NCBI RefSeq assembly: GCF_023161665.1
Contig: NZ_JALNTW010000002.1
Coordinates: forward strand, 62,001 to 126,000
Direction of reading: 5' to 3'
Source: Shewanella sp. 1CM18E
Lineage (GTDB): Bacteria; Pseudomonadota; Gammaproteobacteria; Enterobacterales; Shewanellaceae
DNA length: 64,000 nt
Part shown: in pieces, positions 28,468 to 38,387 of the stretch
How positions within the stretch are numbered: the stretch's first letter is position 1
Layout of the letters: each line of letters begins with the position of its first letter
Position numbers and translations under genes: made by a program
The notes under the pieces: model-generated
What the model was told of the DNA's origin: nothing
The model's database searches: none
The model's input: the letters and a program-made list of their open reading frames with translations, nothing else

Positions 28468-31173
28468 ATGGCACTTAACTCAAGATTGGCCAAAGCAATT
28501 CGCTTTGCGTTAGCAACAGGTGCAGCAACAGCAGCACTAAGCTCGCCAGTAGTTCTTGCAGCAGATGATGAGAATGTTGAGCGCATTCAAGTAACTGGTT
28601 CACGTATTCAACGTAGTGATATGGAAACAGCAACGCCTGTTACAGTACTAAGCGCTGATGAAATGGCTAAACAAGGCTTTACTAGCGTACAAGAAGCTCT
28701 AGAAAGTCTAACCTCAACCACTGGTGCAATGACAACTCAGTCTGTACACGGTTTTACACCAGCAGCCTCTTCAATTAGCTTACGTGGTGCAGGTGCAAAC
28801 CGTACTCTTACGCTAATTAACGGCAAACGCTTAAACCAATATCCAAAGCCAGCTGGCGGTACTGACAACTTTGTTGATACAGCTAACCTACCTATGGAAG
28901 CGGTGCAACGCATTGAAATTCTTCAGTCAGGCGGTTCGGCTATTTACGGTGCTGACGCTGTTGGTGGTGTAATCAACATCATCTTGAAGAAAGACTTTGA
29001 AGGTGTTGCAATTAAATATCGCCATGGTGATACCTCTAATGGTGGCGGTGCCAATGATCGTATCGCATTATCTCTTGGTGCCTCATCAGATAAAGGTAAT
29101 GTATCAAGCTTTATCGAATTTACAGATAACGAATCACTATTAGCGACAGATAGAGACAACTTTGGCCTACACACTGACAAAGTTCCTCACAGCCAGTATT
29201 CACAATACAGTTCATACGGCGCACGCATTGCGGGCACAGGTGCAGGTGCTCGCCAGTTAACTCCTCAAGAGTGCACTGATGGCGGTTTCCTATGGGATGA
29301 AGCCCGCAACATCTGTGGTTTTGACCGTTCAGCATGGCGTGATCTACAGCCAGAAAGTACGCGTTTTATCAGCTCAACTAACTTTAACTATGAGTTAGCT
29401 GAAGATATGACTTTCGTTGGTCGATTAGACTTCTCAGAAGGTAAATCAATCACTAACATTGAACCATCTGCAATTGATGATTACGACATTACAGTCGCAG
29501 GCGATAAGTTAACCGTTAGCTACGGCCAAGCAGGCCAAGACGGCTACATGAGCAAAGAGTTCGACAAAGATACCGGCCTTGGTGGTGACTTTGCTAACGC
29601 GGAAGATGGTTCTTACTATTATGCTCGCCGTTTACATGAGCTAGGACACCGTTCAACTGAAACTAAAACTCGTAACTACTTCTTTACTGCTGGTCTAGAA
29701 GGTGTAATTGCTGATGAGTATAACTGGGACGCTTCAGTTAACTACGGCCGTACAAGTGTAGATGTATTCGGTACAGGTAATGCTACCGTTGGTGGCATGT
29801 TCAACTACATCACTGCTGGTGAGAACGGTAACTCACTACTTGAAAACATGTCTCCAGAGGACGCAGAGAAAGCCTCTTATAGCTCATTTGAACGTGCTCA
29901 ATCAACACAAAAGAACGTGCAAGCAAACATCACAGGCTCATTGTTTGAGATGGATGCAGGCGACGCAATGTTCGCATTTGGTGCTGAATACACAATTCAA
30001 GACTATGAAACTGACTCTGATTCTGAATCTAAGAACGGTAACATCTTAGGTAAAGGTGGTTCATCAGGTGCTGGTGAGCGTAAGAACTGGGCAACATATG
30101 CCGAAGTGAGTATTCCTGTATTAGATGATTTAACTATCGATGCAGCATTACGTTACGACCATTACGATAACTTCGGTGGTAACCTATCACCACAAATCGC
30201 AGTTGAATACCGTCCTGTTCGTGAATTACTTGTTCGCGGTTCTTGGAGTTCGGTATTCCGCGCACCTGACATGCACCGTGTATACGGCGACCCAACCGAT
30301 GGTTTTACAACTGTTATCGACTTTAAACAGTGTGCCGCAATGGGCGGAACACCAGGTACAGTTTACCCTGATGAACAGTTAAACGCTGTGTGTAATGAGC
30401 TACATATTGATACCACAACTGGTGCCAACGAAGATCTGGATGCAGAAACAGGCTACACAGCAAACATTGGTGCGGTATGGGGCGGCGATGCATTTGACGC
30501 TTCATTCGACTTATGGGAGTGGAAGCTAGATGACATGGTAAGTGATATTAGTGCTTCTCAAGCTGCCCGCGATTGGCAGCTATATGAAGACATGATCACC
30601 CGTGACGACCAAGGCACAATTACTCATGTTAACGCTGTAGCACAAAACTTAGCGTACCAAAAAGTTCGCGGTTTAGATTTAACAGCGGGTTACACTTGGG
30701 ATCTAAACAGCTTTGGTGAGCTTAAGCTTAACTTTAGCGGTACTTACATCCTAAACTCTGAGTACCAGCTAACATCAACTGACCCTGTTGAAGATGATAT
30801 CGATAACGGTGGCTTACCTCAGTACCGCGCTAACCTAATCCTTGGTTACTTCATTGACGATTTTGAAGCAACACTTGGCGCATACCACACTGCACGTATG
30901 CACGGTGTTCAGTACAAGTCTTTCAAAGAAGCTGCTGAAGCAAATGGCGATGTGTTCATTGAGGAAGATCATGAAGTTGCATCACAGACTAAGTGGAACC
31001 TAACTGCAGGCTACACTATCTCTGAGTCTATCAAGCTAAAAGCCGGTATTATCAACTTGTTTGATGCGGGTCCAAACTTTGACCCAACTGATACTCAGTG
31101 GCCTCACTACCCGCGTGGCATTTACAATGCTCGTGGCCAAGAGTACTTCATTGAAGGTGAAGTGAAGTTCTAA
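28468..31173 (+). CDS. TonB-dependent receptor
   Basis: This 901-residue outer-membrane transporter is energised by TonB. A signal peptide (about 1-31, ending VVLAAD) is followed by the TonB-box-like ENVERIQVTGSRI, a plug domain with GAGANRTLTLINGKRL and GGVINIILKKDF, and a 22-strand barrel region ending in EGEVKF with the terminal Phe expected for barrel assembly. The plug resembles receptors annotated for peptides, iron chelates or oligosaccharides, so substrate is not assigned. AAGGGAG is about 11 bases upstream of the ATG. A perfect CRP-type site in its long leader suggests carbon/anaerobic control. Confidence 0.93.
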   Translation: MALNSRLAKAIRFALATGAATAALSSPVVLAADDENVERIQVTGSRIQRSDMETATPVTVLSADEMAKQGFTSVQEALESLTSTTGAMTTQSVHGFTPAASSISLRGAGANRTLTLINGKRLNQYPKPAGGTDNFVDTANLPMEAVQRIEILQSGGSAIYGADAVGGVINIILKKDFEGVAIKYRHGDTSNGGGANDRIALSLGASSDKGNVSSFIEFTDNESLLATDRDNFGLHTDKVPHSQYSQYSSYGARIAGTGAGARQLTPQECTDGGFLWDEARNICGFDRSAWRDLQPESTRFISSTNFNYELAEDMTFVGRLDFSEGKSITNIEPSAIDDYDITVAGDKLTVSYGQAGQDGYMSKEFDKDTGLGGDFANAEDGSYYYARRLHELGHRSTETKTRNYFFTAGLEGVIADEYNWDASVNYGRTSVDVFGTGNATVGGMFNYITAGENGNSLLENMSPEDAEKASYSSFERAQSTQKNVQANITGSLFEMDAGDAMFAFGAEYTIQDYETDSDSESKNGNILGKGGSSGAGERKNWATYAEVSIPVLDDLTIDAALRYDHYDNFGGNLSPQIAVEYRPVRELLVRGSWSSVFRAPDMHRVYGDPTDGFTTVIDFKQCAAMGGTPGTVYPDEQLNAVCNELHIDTTTGANEDLDAETGYTANIGAVWGGDAFDASFDLWEWKLDDMVSDISASQAARDWQLYEDMITRDDQGTITHVNAVAQNLAYQKVRGLDLTAGYTWDLNSFGELKLNFSGTYILNSEYQLTSTDPVEDDIDNGGLPQYRANLILGYFIDDFEATLGAYHTARMHGVQYKSFKEAAEANGDVFIEEDHEVASQTKWNLTAGYTISESIKLKAGIINLFDAGPNFDPTDTQWPHYPRGIYNARGQEYFIEGEVKF

Positions 31174-31209
31174 ACTGAACTCACTTAATCTAATATAAAG
31201 TGATTGAAT

Positions 31210-31237
31210 AAACGGCACCTCGGGGTGCCGTTTTTTT
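31210..31237 (+). terminator. TonB receptor terminator
   Basis: AAACGGCACC, loop TCGG, GGTGCCGTTTTTTT. Strong GC stem with a seven-T tract, 37 bp after the stop. Confidence 0.93.
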
Positions 31238-31315
31238 GTATCTGTTATTATCTCTTAAGTGAGAGCAATCGACATCAGCCACAGCGCTAATTTCACTTAA
31301 AGCCCAAGGATTGAA

Positions 31316-31820
31316 ATGGAATTTCAAATAAGACAAGCCACGATTGAAGACGTATCAGATATCGCCAATATACATGTAAGCTCTTGGCAATCAGCCTTTG
31401 ATGGCCTGCTACATTGATAGTTATACAGCAGACAAAAGAGAAGCCGAGTGGCGACAAACAATTGAAACAAACTCAGAGACGATATATGTAGCGGTAACTC
31501 AAAACCGAGTTGCAGGCTTTATATCCTACTTTATGAGACCAACTTCATCTGACACTATTGAGCTCAGCAAACTATATCTTTGTCCCAGCGTTTATGGAAA
31601 AGGCTTAGGCAATCAATTAATGCGACATTTTGAGAAAAACATTGAACTGACGTCTGCGAGCGCAATTAGCTTATACGTACTTGATTGTAATGCGTCCGCT
31701 ATTAAGTTTTACAAAAACCAAGGATTCGTATTTGGTGATGATAGCATGACCGATAGCTACGAGGGACAAAGGATTATTGATGTGCAAATGATTAAAAACC
31801 TAATAAAAAGCTCCCAATAA
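31316..31820 (+). pseudogene. GNAT-family N-acetyltransferase gene, frameshifted
   Basis: A good ribosome site (AAGGA, 5 bases) precedes the ATG at 31316, which reads RQATIEDVSDIANIHVSSW and QSAFDGLLH and then stops. The next frame continues at once as YIDSYTADKREAEW and carries the rest of the acetyltransferase fold, including the acetyl-CoA loop VYGKGLGNQL and NASAIKFYKNQGF. Both halves match one GNAT protein of about 165 residues, so a small deletion in the LL-P-x-x-Y region is likely. A 140-codon ORF from 31398 lacks the first strand and helix and is unlikely to be functional alone. Assembly error is the alternative. Confidence 0.8.
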
Positions 31821-31829
31821 AGGGAGCTT
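31805..31829 (-). terminator. Terminator of the YfcC gene
   Basis: AAGCTCCC, loop AATAAA, GGGAGCTT. Read leftward it is followed by five T (31805-31809), so it serves the leftward permease transcript. The stop codon of the GNAT remnant lies in the loop. Confidence 0.75.
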
Positions 31830-31869
31830 AGCGGTTTGAAAATATCTGCTCTTATGCCTTGGTTTATTG

Positions 31870-33414
31870 CTAGCTAAAGCCTAAGTAATGCGCGCTAATA
31901 ACGATAGCGCTAGATACCGTAAAGAGCGTCAACATAAAGCGCCAGATAAACTTAAGCCATTGTCCCCAATCTACGCGGCAAACGCCCAAGGTTGCCATTA
32001 ATGAGGCTGATGTTGGCACTAAAATATTAGTAAAACCATCACCAAGCTGAAAAGCTAACACAGCAACCTGTCTGGTGACTCCCACAAGATCCGCGAGCGG
32101 TGCCATCAACGGCATCGTTAATGCGGCTTGACCTGAGCCTGAAGTCACAAAAAAGTTAAACACCGATTGGAACACATACATAAACCAAGCTGACATTACA
32201 CTTGGCAACTGACCTATAAATTCACCAGCTTTGCTTAGAATGGTGTTAAGTACGCTTGGAGTCGCTGCATCTCCACCACCAAGCAATAATAAAATACCTG
32301 ACGCACAACCAACCAGTACTGCAGGCTCGAGCATGGTTGCTGCGCCCTGCTTAAAGCTACTGGCTACGGTATTAATATTCATATTATTGAGCTTAAACAC
32401 CACACCGATAATACCTACCACTATTCCCATAGTAAAAAACTGACTGGCGATCTCCGGGATAAACCAAGCTTGGGTAACCACTCCCCAAATAATCCATGCT
32501 ACCGTGGCAAAAATCGTCAACAACACCAACATATCGCCGAGATTGAAACGGCTATCAAGTGATGCTTGCTTTTGGTTCTCTCTGAAATAACTATCGCTGT
32601 AGAAGCTATAAGAGTGCGTTGGCGTCGCCTTTACTTTTGCACCATAGCGCATGGTAAAAATCAAGCCAAGCAAAGTAAAACCTGACCACATAGCAAAACG
32701 AAATCCAGAACCCGACAGCACAGGGACACCTGCAATGCCCTGAGCGATAGCCACACTAAATGGATTCATCCAAGACGAGGCAAAACCAATTTGTGTTGCA
32801 ACGTAAGTCACCATCACAGTGGTAATACCGTCATAACCTAAACGGATCATCAAGGGGCAGATAATAATTGCAAATGCTATGGCCTCCTCCCCCATACCAA
32901 AAACTGCACCACCAAGGGAGAACAACACAAAAATAACCGGGATAAACAGGCCTTGCTTGCCCTGAGTGATATCTATCAGTTTTAAAATGCCGTTATCTAT
33001 GGTGCCAGTCGCCATTACAATGCCAAAAGCACCGCCAATGACCAGCATAAACATGATAACACCAAGGGCGCTGCCCCATTTAGAACCAGATGTTAACCCT
33101 TCAAAAGCAAAGTTAAAAAAACCTACGCCACCGTGACCTTCAAATAAGGCCACCGGCTTTAAGACTGGCTCACCAGCAGCATCGACTTCATAAGTAAATG
33201 AATTGGGATCAATCACGCTACGACTCTTCTCTACTCCATCGACAACATAATTGACGTCTTGAGTTTGAAAAGAACCTATGGGAATGAAATAAGTTAGGAT
33301 TGCTGCGGCAATTGCGACAAAGAAAATTATCACTAAGGTGTCAGGCATTCTTAAGGTTTTGCCTTGTGAAACGGCCTGATTATCGATTGTATTTGAGGGG
33401 CTTATAGGGTCCAT
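31870..33414 (-). CDS. YfcC-family inner-membrane permease
   Basis: This 514-residue secondary transporter has about 12 hydrophobic segments, belonging to the YfcC/ArcD-like group of the DcuC-related superfamily, proposed to carry basic amino acids or other carboxylate ions. Family-like strings include GGAVFGMGEEAIAF, TQIGFASSWMNPFSVAIAQG and the last-third LVPTSASLMATLGV. E. coli yfcC lies just after pta, and here it lies near the same module, on the focA side. A glycine/asparagine-rich extracytoplasmic insert between the first helices is normal. Substrate unproven. Confidence 0.87.
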   Translation of the reverse strand: MDPISPSNTIDNQAVSQGKTLRMPDTLVIIFFVAIAAAILTYFIPIGSFQTQDVNYVVDGVEKSRSVIDPNSFTYEVDAAGEPVLKPVALFEGHGGVGFFNFAFEGLTSGSKWGSALGVIMFMLVIGGAFGIVMATGTIDNGILKLIDITQGKQGLFIPVIFVLFSLGGAVFGMGEEAIAFAIIICPLMIRLGYDGITTVMVTYVATQIGFASSWMNPFSVAIAQGIAGVPVLSGSGFRFAMWSGFTLLGLIFTMRYGAKVKATPTHSYSFYSDSYFRENQKQASLDSRFNLGDMLVLLTIFATVAWIIWGVVTQAWFIPEIASQFFTMGIVVGIIGVVFKLNNMNINTVASSFKQGAATMLEPAVLVGCASGILLLLGGGDAATPSVLNTILSKAGEFIGQLPSVMSAWFMYVFQSVFNFFVTSGSGQAALTMPLMAPLADLVGVTRQVAVLAFQLGDGFTNILVPTSASLMATLGVCRVDWGQWLKFIWRFMLTLFTVSSAIVISAHYLGFS

Positions 33415-33571
33415 TTTACCACCATATTCTTATTATATGGCGGCAAATATAAACCAATGGCTACGCCTTGACCAGCGCGGAGTTACCCCTTGGTTACAAG
33501 GTTGATGCAAATCACAACAAAGCCACAGCAAAACAGTGTGTTTACTAGCAACTAAAGCACAGTTTACTAAT

Positions 33572-35014
33572 CTACTTAGCTTTTAGCGTTCTGTTTATAA
33601 AAAAGCGTTCGCTACAATGAGTCAAGACCAACATCATCAATGAAAATAACAATGCTGGCACAATTGGGTGAATTCCTGCTTGTAGCGGAATGTGTAACTG
33701 CAGACTCAAATAGCTAGCCATACCGCTACACATAGCGATAAGTGCACTTCTGCCACTCACGCTAGGCCAGAATAATCCGGCAATAATAGGCCATAAAAAT
33801 ACCGCTTGTAACGCGCCAAAGGCAGCTAAGTTAATCCACACTATCATATCCGGTGGATTTATTGCCCAAAAACAGGCTAATGCGGTGATCACCACCATCA
33901 CAACCTGAGTTAATCGCACTTGCCGAATTGCTGCCATATTTGGATAAGCTCGAACCAAGCCGTCACGTACTATGCTTACCGCTGATTGTAATAACATAGA
34001 GTCAACTGAGGACATAACCGCAGCAATCGGTGCCGCCAATAAAATACCTGCCCAAAAAGGCGTCATCAGTTCAGCAATGAGCGTGGGCATAATCTCGTCA
34101 GGTATAGCGAGTTGTGGAAACAGTACCCGCCCCAAAAAACCACATAAATGAGGAATTAAAGTCATTAAAAAGCAAATAATGGTGCCCCAAATCATGCCAC
34201 GTTTTAACGACTTCGTGTCCTTAACCGCGAGCAACCTAACAATGGTATGGGGCAGTCCCATAGTACCAAAGCAGATTAACACCCAAAAAGACAGCATCAT
34301 TGGCCAACCTAAAGCTGCCCCCACCCCATGAGGGCTAACAAGTTCTGGAGTTTTGTTTGTGGTTTGCTCAAGCAAGCTGCCTAGCTGCGGTTGGCTTAAG
34401 ATCACCCCTAGCAAAATAAACAAGCCAAGTAACATCACCATGCCTTGTAGTGCGTCAGTAAGTACTACCGCCCTAAAGCCGCCAGTGAGTGTATAGGCCA
34501 AAACGGTCAATACAAAAACAGCAAGGCCGAGCTCATAACTTATTCCAGTAACCCCCGAAAGCAGCCTAGCTCCGCCAATAAACTGCACCGCGATCATCGC
34601 AATAAAACCTATCACTAAGCTCAACATCGCTATCATGCTTAGCCAATGGTTGTTATATCGCTGATCGAGCCATTCTATAATAGTGCTGTAGCGCTGCTTC
34701 TGTGCCAAAAACTTAGGCCCTAATACGCCTAGCGCTAACATCACCACTGGCACCTGAATAACCGCTAACCATACCCAACCTAAACCGAACTTATATGCAG
34801 CCCCTGGACCACCAATAAATGAACCTGCACTGGTATAAGTCGCAACCAGGGTTAATGCTAACAATGGCCCACCTAGAAAAGCCCCGCCAATAAAAAAGCG
34901 CTTTGCTTTATCGTCACAAAATTGCTGAGACTGCTTTGCTTGTCGTGCACTCCATACGCGGGTTATCAGCAAACTTAGTGCTAAATAAACTAATACTGGC
35001 AGTAAACTAGTCAT
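33572..35014 (-). CDS. panF: Sodium/pantothenate symporter
   Basis: PanF is an inner-membrane Na+-coupled importer of pantothenate, the precursor of coenzyme A. It has 480 residues with about 13 hydrophobic segments of the SSS family; the string TYTSAGSFIGGPGAAYKFGLGW and later GFRAVVLTDALQG are typical of PanF. Its start overlaps the yhdT stop by 8 bp, the same yhdT-panF pairing as in E. coli, so translation is likely coupled. Confidence 0.93.
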   Translation of the reverse strand: MTSLLPVLVYLALSLLITRVWSARQAKQSQQFCDDKAKRFFIGGAFLGGPLLALTLVATYTSAGSFIGGPGAAYKFGLGWVWLAVIQVPVVMLALGVLGPKFLAQKQRYSTIIEWLDQRYNNHWLSMIAMLSLVIGFIAMIAVQFIGGARLLSGVTGISYELGLAVFVLTVLAYTLTGGFRAVVLTDALQGMVMLLGLFILLGVILSQPQLGSLLEQTTNKTPELVSPHGVGAALGWPMMLSFWVLICFGTMGLPHTIVRLLAVKDTKSLKRGMIWGTIICFLMTLIPHLCGFLGRVLFPQLAIPDEIMPTLIAELMTPFWAGILLAAPIAAVMSSVDSMLLQSAVSIVRDGLVRAYPNMAAIRQVRLTQVVMVVITALACFWAINPPDMIVWINLAAFGALQAVFLWPIIAGLFWPSVSGRSALIAMCSGMASYLSLQLHIPLQAGIHPIVPALLFSLMMLVLTHCSERFFINRTLKAK

Positions 35015-35219
35015 TATCTTTGCCTACCACTTCTGCTACACGAGTAAGTAAAAAGCTAAGACTGACTATTACCAATATTGGCGCGCCAATGCATGAAAAC
35101 CAAAACCATAAGGGTAAGCCTAACCAATCGCCATAGTCTGTTAACACTAAGGGACCAAAGCACCAAAGAAAAAAGTAACTAAACGTGAGAGTCAATGAGG
35201 TTTTGGTTAGCAAGCTCAT
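35007..35219 (-). CDS. yhdT: DUF997 family membrane protein YhdT
   Basis: This 70-residue inner-membrane protein has two hydrophobic segments (about 10-28 and 38-60). Size, topology and overlap with panF match the YhdT partner of PanF. Its role is not established; it may be a small subunit or a chaperone of the symporter. The ribosome site is weak, which is unusual for the first gene of the pair. Confidence 0.88.
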   Translation of the reverse strand: MSLLTKTSLTLTFSYFFLWCFGPLVLTDYGDWLGLPLWFWFSCIGAPILVIVSLSFLLTRVAEVVGKDND

Positions 35220-35401
35220 AAATGAAAGGCCGTAACAGGTAATAGAGCAGGAATGAACCCGCGAATTTTAATCAATCTTGATCTGTGTTGCCAGCAGCAG
35301 TCAAATCCTTGATCTAAAAACATGATGCACACATGATTGTACACGCCACAAATTTGTCGACACCGCAATAAAATGCAGTCAATCCATAAAGCGATTAAAG
35401 C

Positions 35402-35431
35402 AAAAAGCAGCCCATTAAAAGAGCTGCTTTT
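35402..35431. terminator. focA terminator
   Basis: AAAAGCAGC and GCTGCTTTT around an 11-base loop. On the leftward strand the right-hand A tract gives TTTTT, consistent with focA termination 44 bp after its stop. Confidence 0.75.
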
Positions 35432-35474
35432 GCATTGGATATGACGCTATCTCAGTCAAAACTGAGTAGCGAAC

Positions 35475-36398
35475 TTAGTTATCCGCTTTCGTGCTAGCGT
35501 CTACAGATTGTTCAACAGGCTCAGCAGTTACGTGCTTTTTCCCTGAATTATCAACTAACCAATAACCTAAACCCACAAACACACCACCACCAACAATGTT
35601 ACCTAGGGTGACTGGAATTAAGTTATTCAACACAAAATTCATCACAGTTAAGTCAGCAAATTTGTCACGACTAACATTTAGCGCTTCAAACCATGCAGGA
35701 TCAGCAAATTGATAAATACTGATGCCTAGCGGCACCATAAACATATTGGCAATACTATGTTCAAAACCACTGCTAACAAACATAGCCACAGGCAACATGA
35801 CTAACACAACTTTAGTAAGTACGTCTTTAGTCGCGAATGTCATCCACACACCTAAACACACCATCATGTTACATAAAATGCCCAATACGAATGCTTGAGT
35901 CCAGCTATGGTGGAGTTTGTGCTGCGCAATGTTTAACGCGCTTAAGCCCCAGCGTCCGCCATCTAATTGGTGCATGCCGGCTAAAAAGATAAGTAACACC
36001 ATCAACATGGCACCGACAAAGTTACCCGCGTAAACTCGGCCCCAGGTTTTGATTAAATCACTGTTAGTGACCTTTTTCTGCGCCCAGGCAACGGTACTCA
36101 ATACTGTACTGGTAAATAGCTCACCACCACACACAACCACAAGAATTAAGCCCAAACTAAAGGCAAGACCGCCAACAAAACGAGTCATTCCCCAAGAGCC
36201 TTGGCTGCCTGTAGTCACAGTGATGTAAAAAACAAATGCAAGGGCGATAAATGCACCAGCAAATATTGCAAGACCAAATGACTGCTTGCTCGACTTCGCC
36301 ACTTTATCTAATCCATAACCTTCAGCAACCTGCGTAAGACTTGCTTTGGTTTGGGCTGGCATATTTGCATTTTGACTTGGTTGGTTAGTCATTTTCAT
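35475..36398 (-). CDS. focA: Formate channel/transporter FocA
   Basis: FocA is an inner-membrane pentameric channel that exports formate made by PflB and re-imports it at low pH. It has 307 residues with six hydrophobic segments and the FNT-like string VVCGGELFTSTVLSTVAW and GNFVGAMLMVLLIFL. In E. coli focA is the first gene of the focA-pflB operon; here it faces away from pflB, 2.2 kb off. A PdhR-type palindrome lies about 155 bp upstream of its start. The ATG at 36398 is followed by another at 36392; either may be used. Confidence 0.95.
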   Translation of the reverse strand: MKMTNQPSQNANMPAQTKASLTQVAEGYGLDKVAKSSKQSFGLAIFAGAFIALAFVFYITVTTGSQGSWGMTRFVGGLAFSLGLILVVVCGGELFTSTVLSTVAWAQKKVTNSDLIKTWGRVYAGNFVGAMLMVLLIFLAGMHQLDGGRWGLSALNIAQHKLHHSWTQAFVLGILCNMMVCLGVWMTFATKDVLTKVVLVMLPVAMFVSSGFEHSIANMFMVPLGISIYQFADPAWFEALNVSRDKFADLTVMNFVLNNLIPVTLGNIVGGGVFVGLGYWLVDNSGKKHVTAEPVEQSVDASTKADN

Positions 36399-36554
36399 TT
36401 TGTTAACCCAGCCTTAATACATACGTCAAAACTGCACATTAATTGCATAAACTTTCTCCACACCACCAAAAATCAACAATCACTATCAATAATAAAAGCT
36501 AGAAAATTGCTAGCTAAGACAATCCCCTACAGTTGATTAATCAACCCGAGAGGT

Positions 36555-36573
36555 AAATTGGTCAGACCAATTT
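36555..36573. promoter_or_regulatory. PdhR-type operator on the focA side
   Basis: AAATTGGTC, A, GACCAATTT is a perfect 9+1+9 palindrome. Its core ATTGGTnnnACCAAT matches the known pyruvate-responsive PdhR site of enterics. It lies about 155 bp before the focA start, facing it. LldR or another GntR/FadR-type protein could also recognise this core. Confidence 0.7.
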
Positions 36574-36747
36574 TAAAATAACTAGCTAAAGATACCACAG
36601 CCTCGTAATAAAGGCATTAAAAACGCCTTACTAATGTAGTGAAATGTGATAATTGTTTAACCTAGATCTAGTTATCTATAAATATGTGCTTCAGTACCAC
36701 ATCAACTCTACTACCGACGCCCAGCCTCTTTTGGTCTCTAATTAAGT

Positions 36748-36987
36748 TTAGACAATAATGACCACAAACCAAAAATTGCTCAGTATCGGCATCATATACT
36801 GTATAAATAATTGAATATTTATCTGATCATCTGCTGGCTTATCTAACATTAAATTGCCGTTAAATTGAGGACGATATAACGCGTTACCCTCAGCGTAAAC
36901 ATAATGATAATCGCAGCGAAAATAGCCATTTTTTAAGCTTGGCAAATGGCGATAACACTCAACTTGATTAGTTAAAAAGCGGTTCAT
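36748..36987 (-). CDS. Doubtful small ORF in the focA-pflB gap
   Basis: A 79-codon leftward frame starts MNRFLTNQVECYRHLP and ends in a hydrophobic tail SNFWFVVIIV. No family is recognised, the upstream GAAAG is a poor ribosome site, and there is no clear terminator. The composition is not obviously random, so it may be a real hypothetical gene or a fragment of a decayed one. Confidence 0.25.
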   Translation of the reverse strand: MNRFLTNQVECYRHLPSLKNGYFRCDYHYVYAEGNALYRPQFNGNLMLDKPADDQINIQLFIQYMMPILSNFWFVVIIV

Positions 36988-38322
36988 TCTTTCAAGAAAA
37001 CAATGTATACCCACCTAAAACTGGGTTGCAAAAAAATCACTATTTGTATGTTCAAAACCGCAAAAAAATCAGTAAAAAACGGTCTATTAGTCAGATTCAA
37101 ATAGCTGTTAAAAACAACTATATCAACACAATAAAATGCGTAGGTAATTAGAAGATAAAGCAAGCAACCTGTAAAGCTTTTGCGGGAATGCAAGCCTTAA
37201 CACAAACAGCAAGAAGCGAGTTTAAAGAGGTTAATAAAAACGAGTTAATAAAAAGAAAATAAGTAACACATCTAAAATTAGGCTCGATAAATGAATGCCT
37301 CTAAGGCTCGTTCAGCCTCAAACCTATGCGGCCCAGTGCAAGCGATATATAACAACTAAAATTAGCCTTAACGAACAGCTAAATCAGCACGTATATTGAA
37401 GCTAGTAGGTAATTGGCGTTATTCCCCGCAGCTTGCTTTCGACAAATTTATAGCTTAAATCCCTACCTTTAATTGCATGTACAGCCTATAAAATCCGGAT
37501 AAACACTTTGGTCAGAGTGATCACCTTTAAATAATCCTCCACTGCTAACTCAACAACAAACGTAGCTTCTGCCTAGCGTGACGATAGTGTAACCAAGTAA
37601 AGGGATTAATTGAGCAACAAAAAGTACGCAAATAAACTGTGTGCTAAACAACGACAAAACCAAAAAGTAAAGTCGCCAATACATGTTTATGATGCTGCCG
37701 AACCGCTAACACAGAAGAAAGGCCTGCCATCACAATATCGACAATTGCTTAATAGTTATCAGTATTGACTGAGTACTCAAAAACTAACATTTACATGGAA
37801 AATATTTGCAAGTTACTGCGGCAATTAACAAGTTAAATATCACAGAGGCTGGCCCTATGCATCGAGCAACATTGGCTTGAACTCAATGCTCATTCTCTAG
37901 TCATACAGCGATGATGAACTAAAACCAAAGAGATAAATAATCTGTCTTTAACACTTGTGTGAAGCAACCTAGTCTTACTCAGTAAATAGCCTTGCTGTTG
38001 AGTCTGAAAGCATTCATTTTTAGTCGTAATTTTTTCATTGATAATTCACATTCTGTTCATAGTATTGACTACCCAAATGCAGCGTAATCATCTACTGTTT
38101 GCAATTAATCGTAGGCTAAAGTGTATACAAGGTAAAATCCCTACCCCGGCCTTAAAAAAGCCATTAAAGGGGCGAGCTGTTCTGCGGCAATTTATTTCAG
38201 CATTCGCTTAAGAATCAGCCTATGCTTTTGGTGGTGACAATTTGAGACAGTGTCTTTATTAGTCAATCGCTTAAAAAATGCTACCTTGGTAACAGTTTTT
38301 GCATTTACAGAGCATTTCGAGA

Positions 38323-38387
38323 TTGATTTGGATGCAGCGCATCCTCGCTTATGCTAATATAATATTGGTTAATTGGTCTTACCAATT
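38323..38387 (+). promoter_or_regulatory. pflB promoter with FNR-like site, -10 box and PdhR-type operator
   Basis: TATAAT at 38358-38363 predicts a start near 38370. TTGATTTGGATGCA at 38323-38336 matches the FNR/EtrA pattern TTGAT-N4-ATCAA in the first half-site fully and in three of five bases of the second; its centre is about 41 bp before the predicted start, the class II activator position. No good -35 is present, as expected for activator dependence. The PdhR-type palindrome AATTGGT-CTT-ACCAATT (38371-38387) lies directly on the predicted start, a repressor position. The pflB ATG is about 225 bp downstream, so the leader is long. Confidence 0.65.

Noticed and set aside
36532..36545. TTGAT-TA-ATCAA palindrome before focA as an FNR site
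   Set aside because: The half-sites fit, but the spacer is 2 bases instead of the required 4, so FNR/EtrA binding is unlikely. The element is kept only as a plain palindrome.
36984..37193. 69-codon leftward frame with hydrophobic look in the focA-pflB gap
   Set aside because: It starts at a TTG with AAGG one base upstream, overlaps the other weak frame and shows no family.
38149..38180. CCCC-GGC ... GCC ... GGGG stem upstream of pflB
   Set aside because: The arms are short with a long unpaired interior; no support as a terminator or operator.
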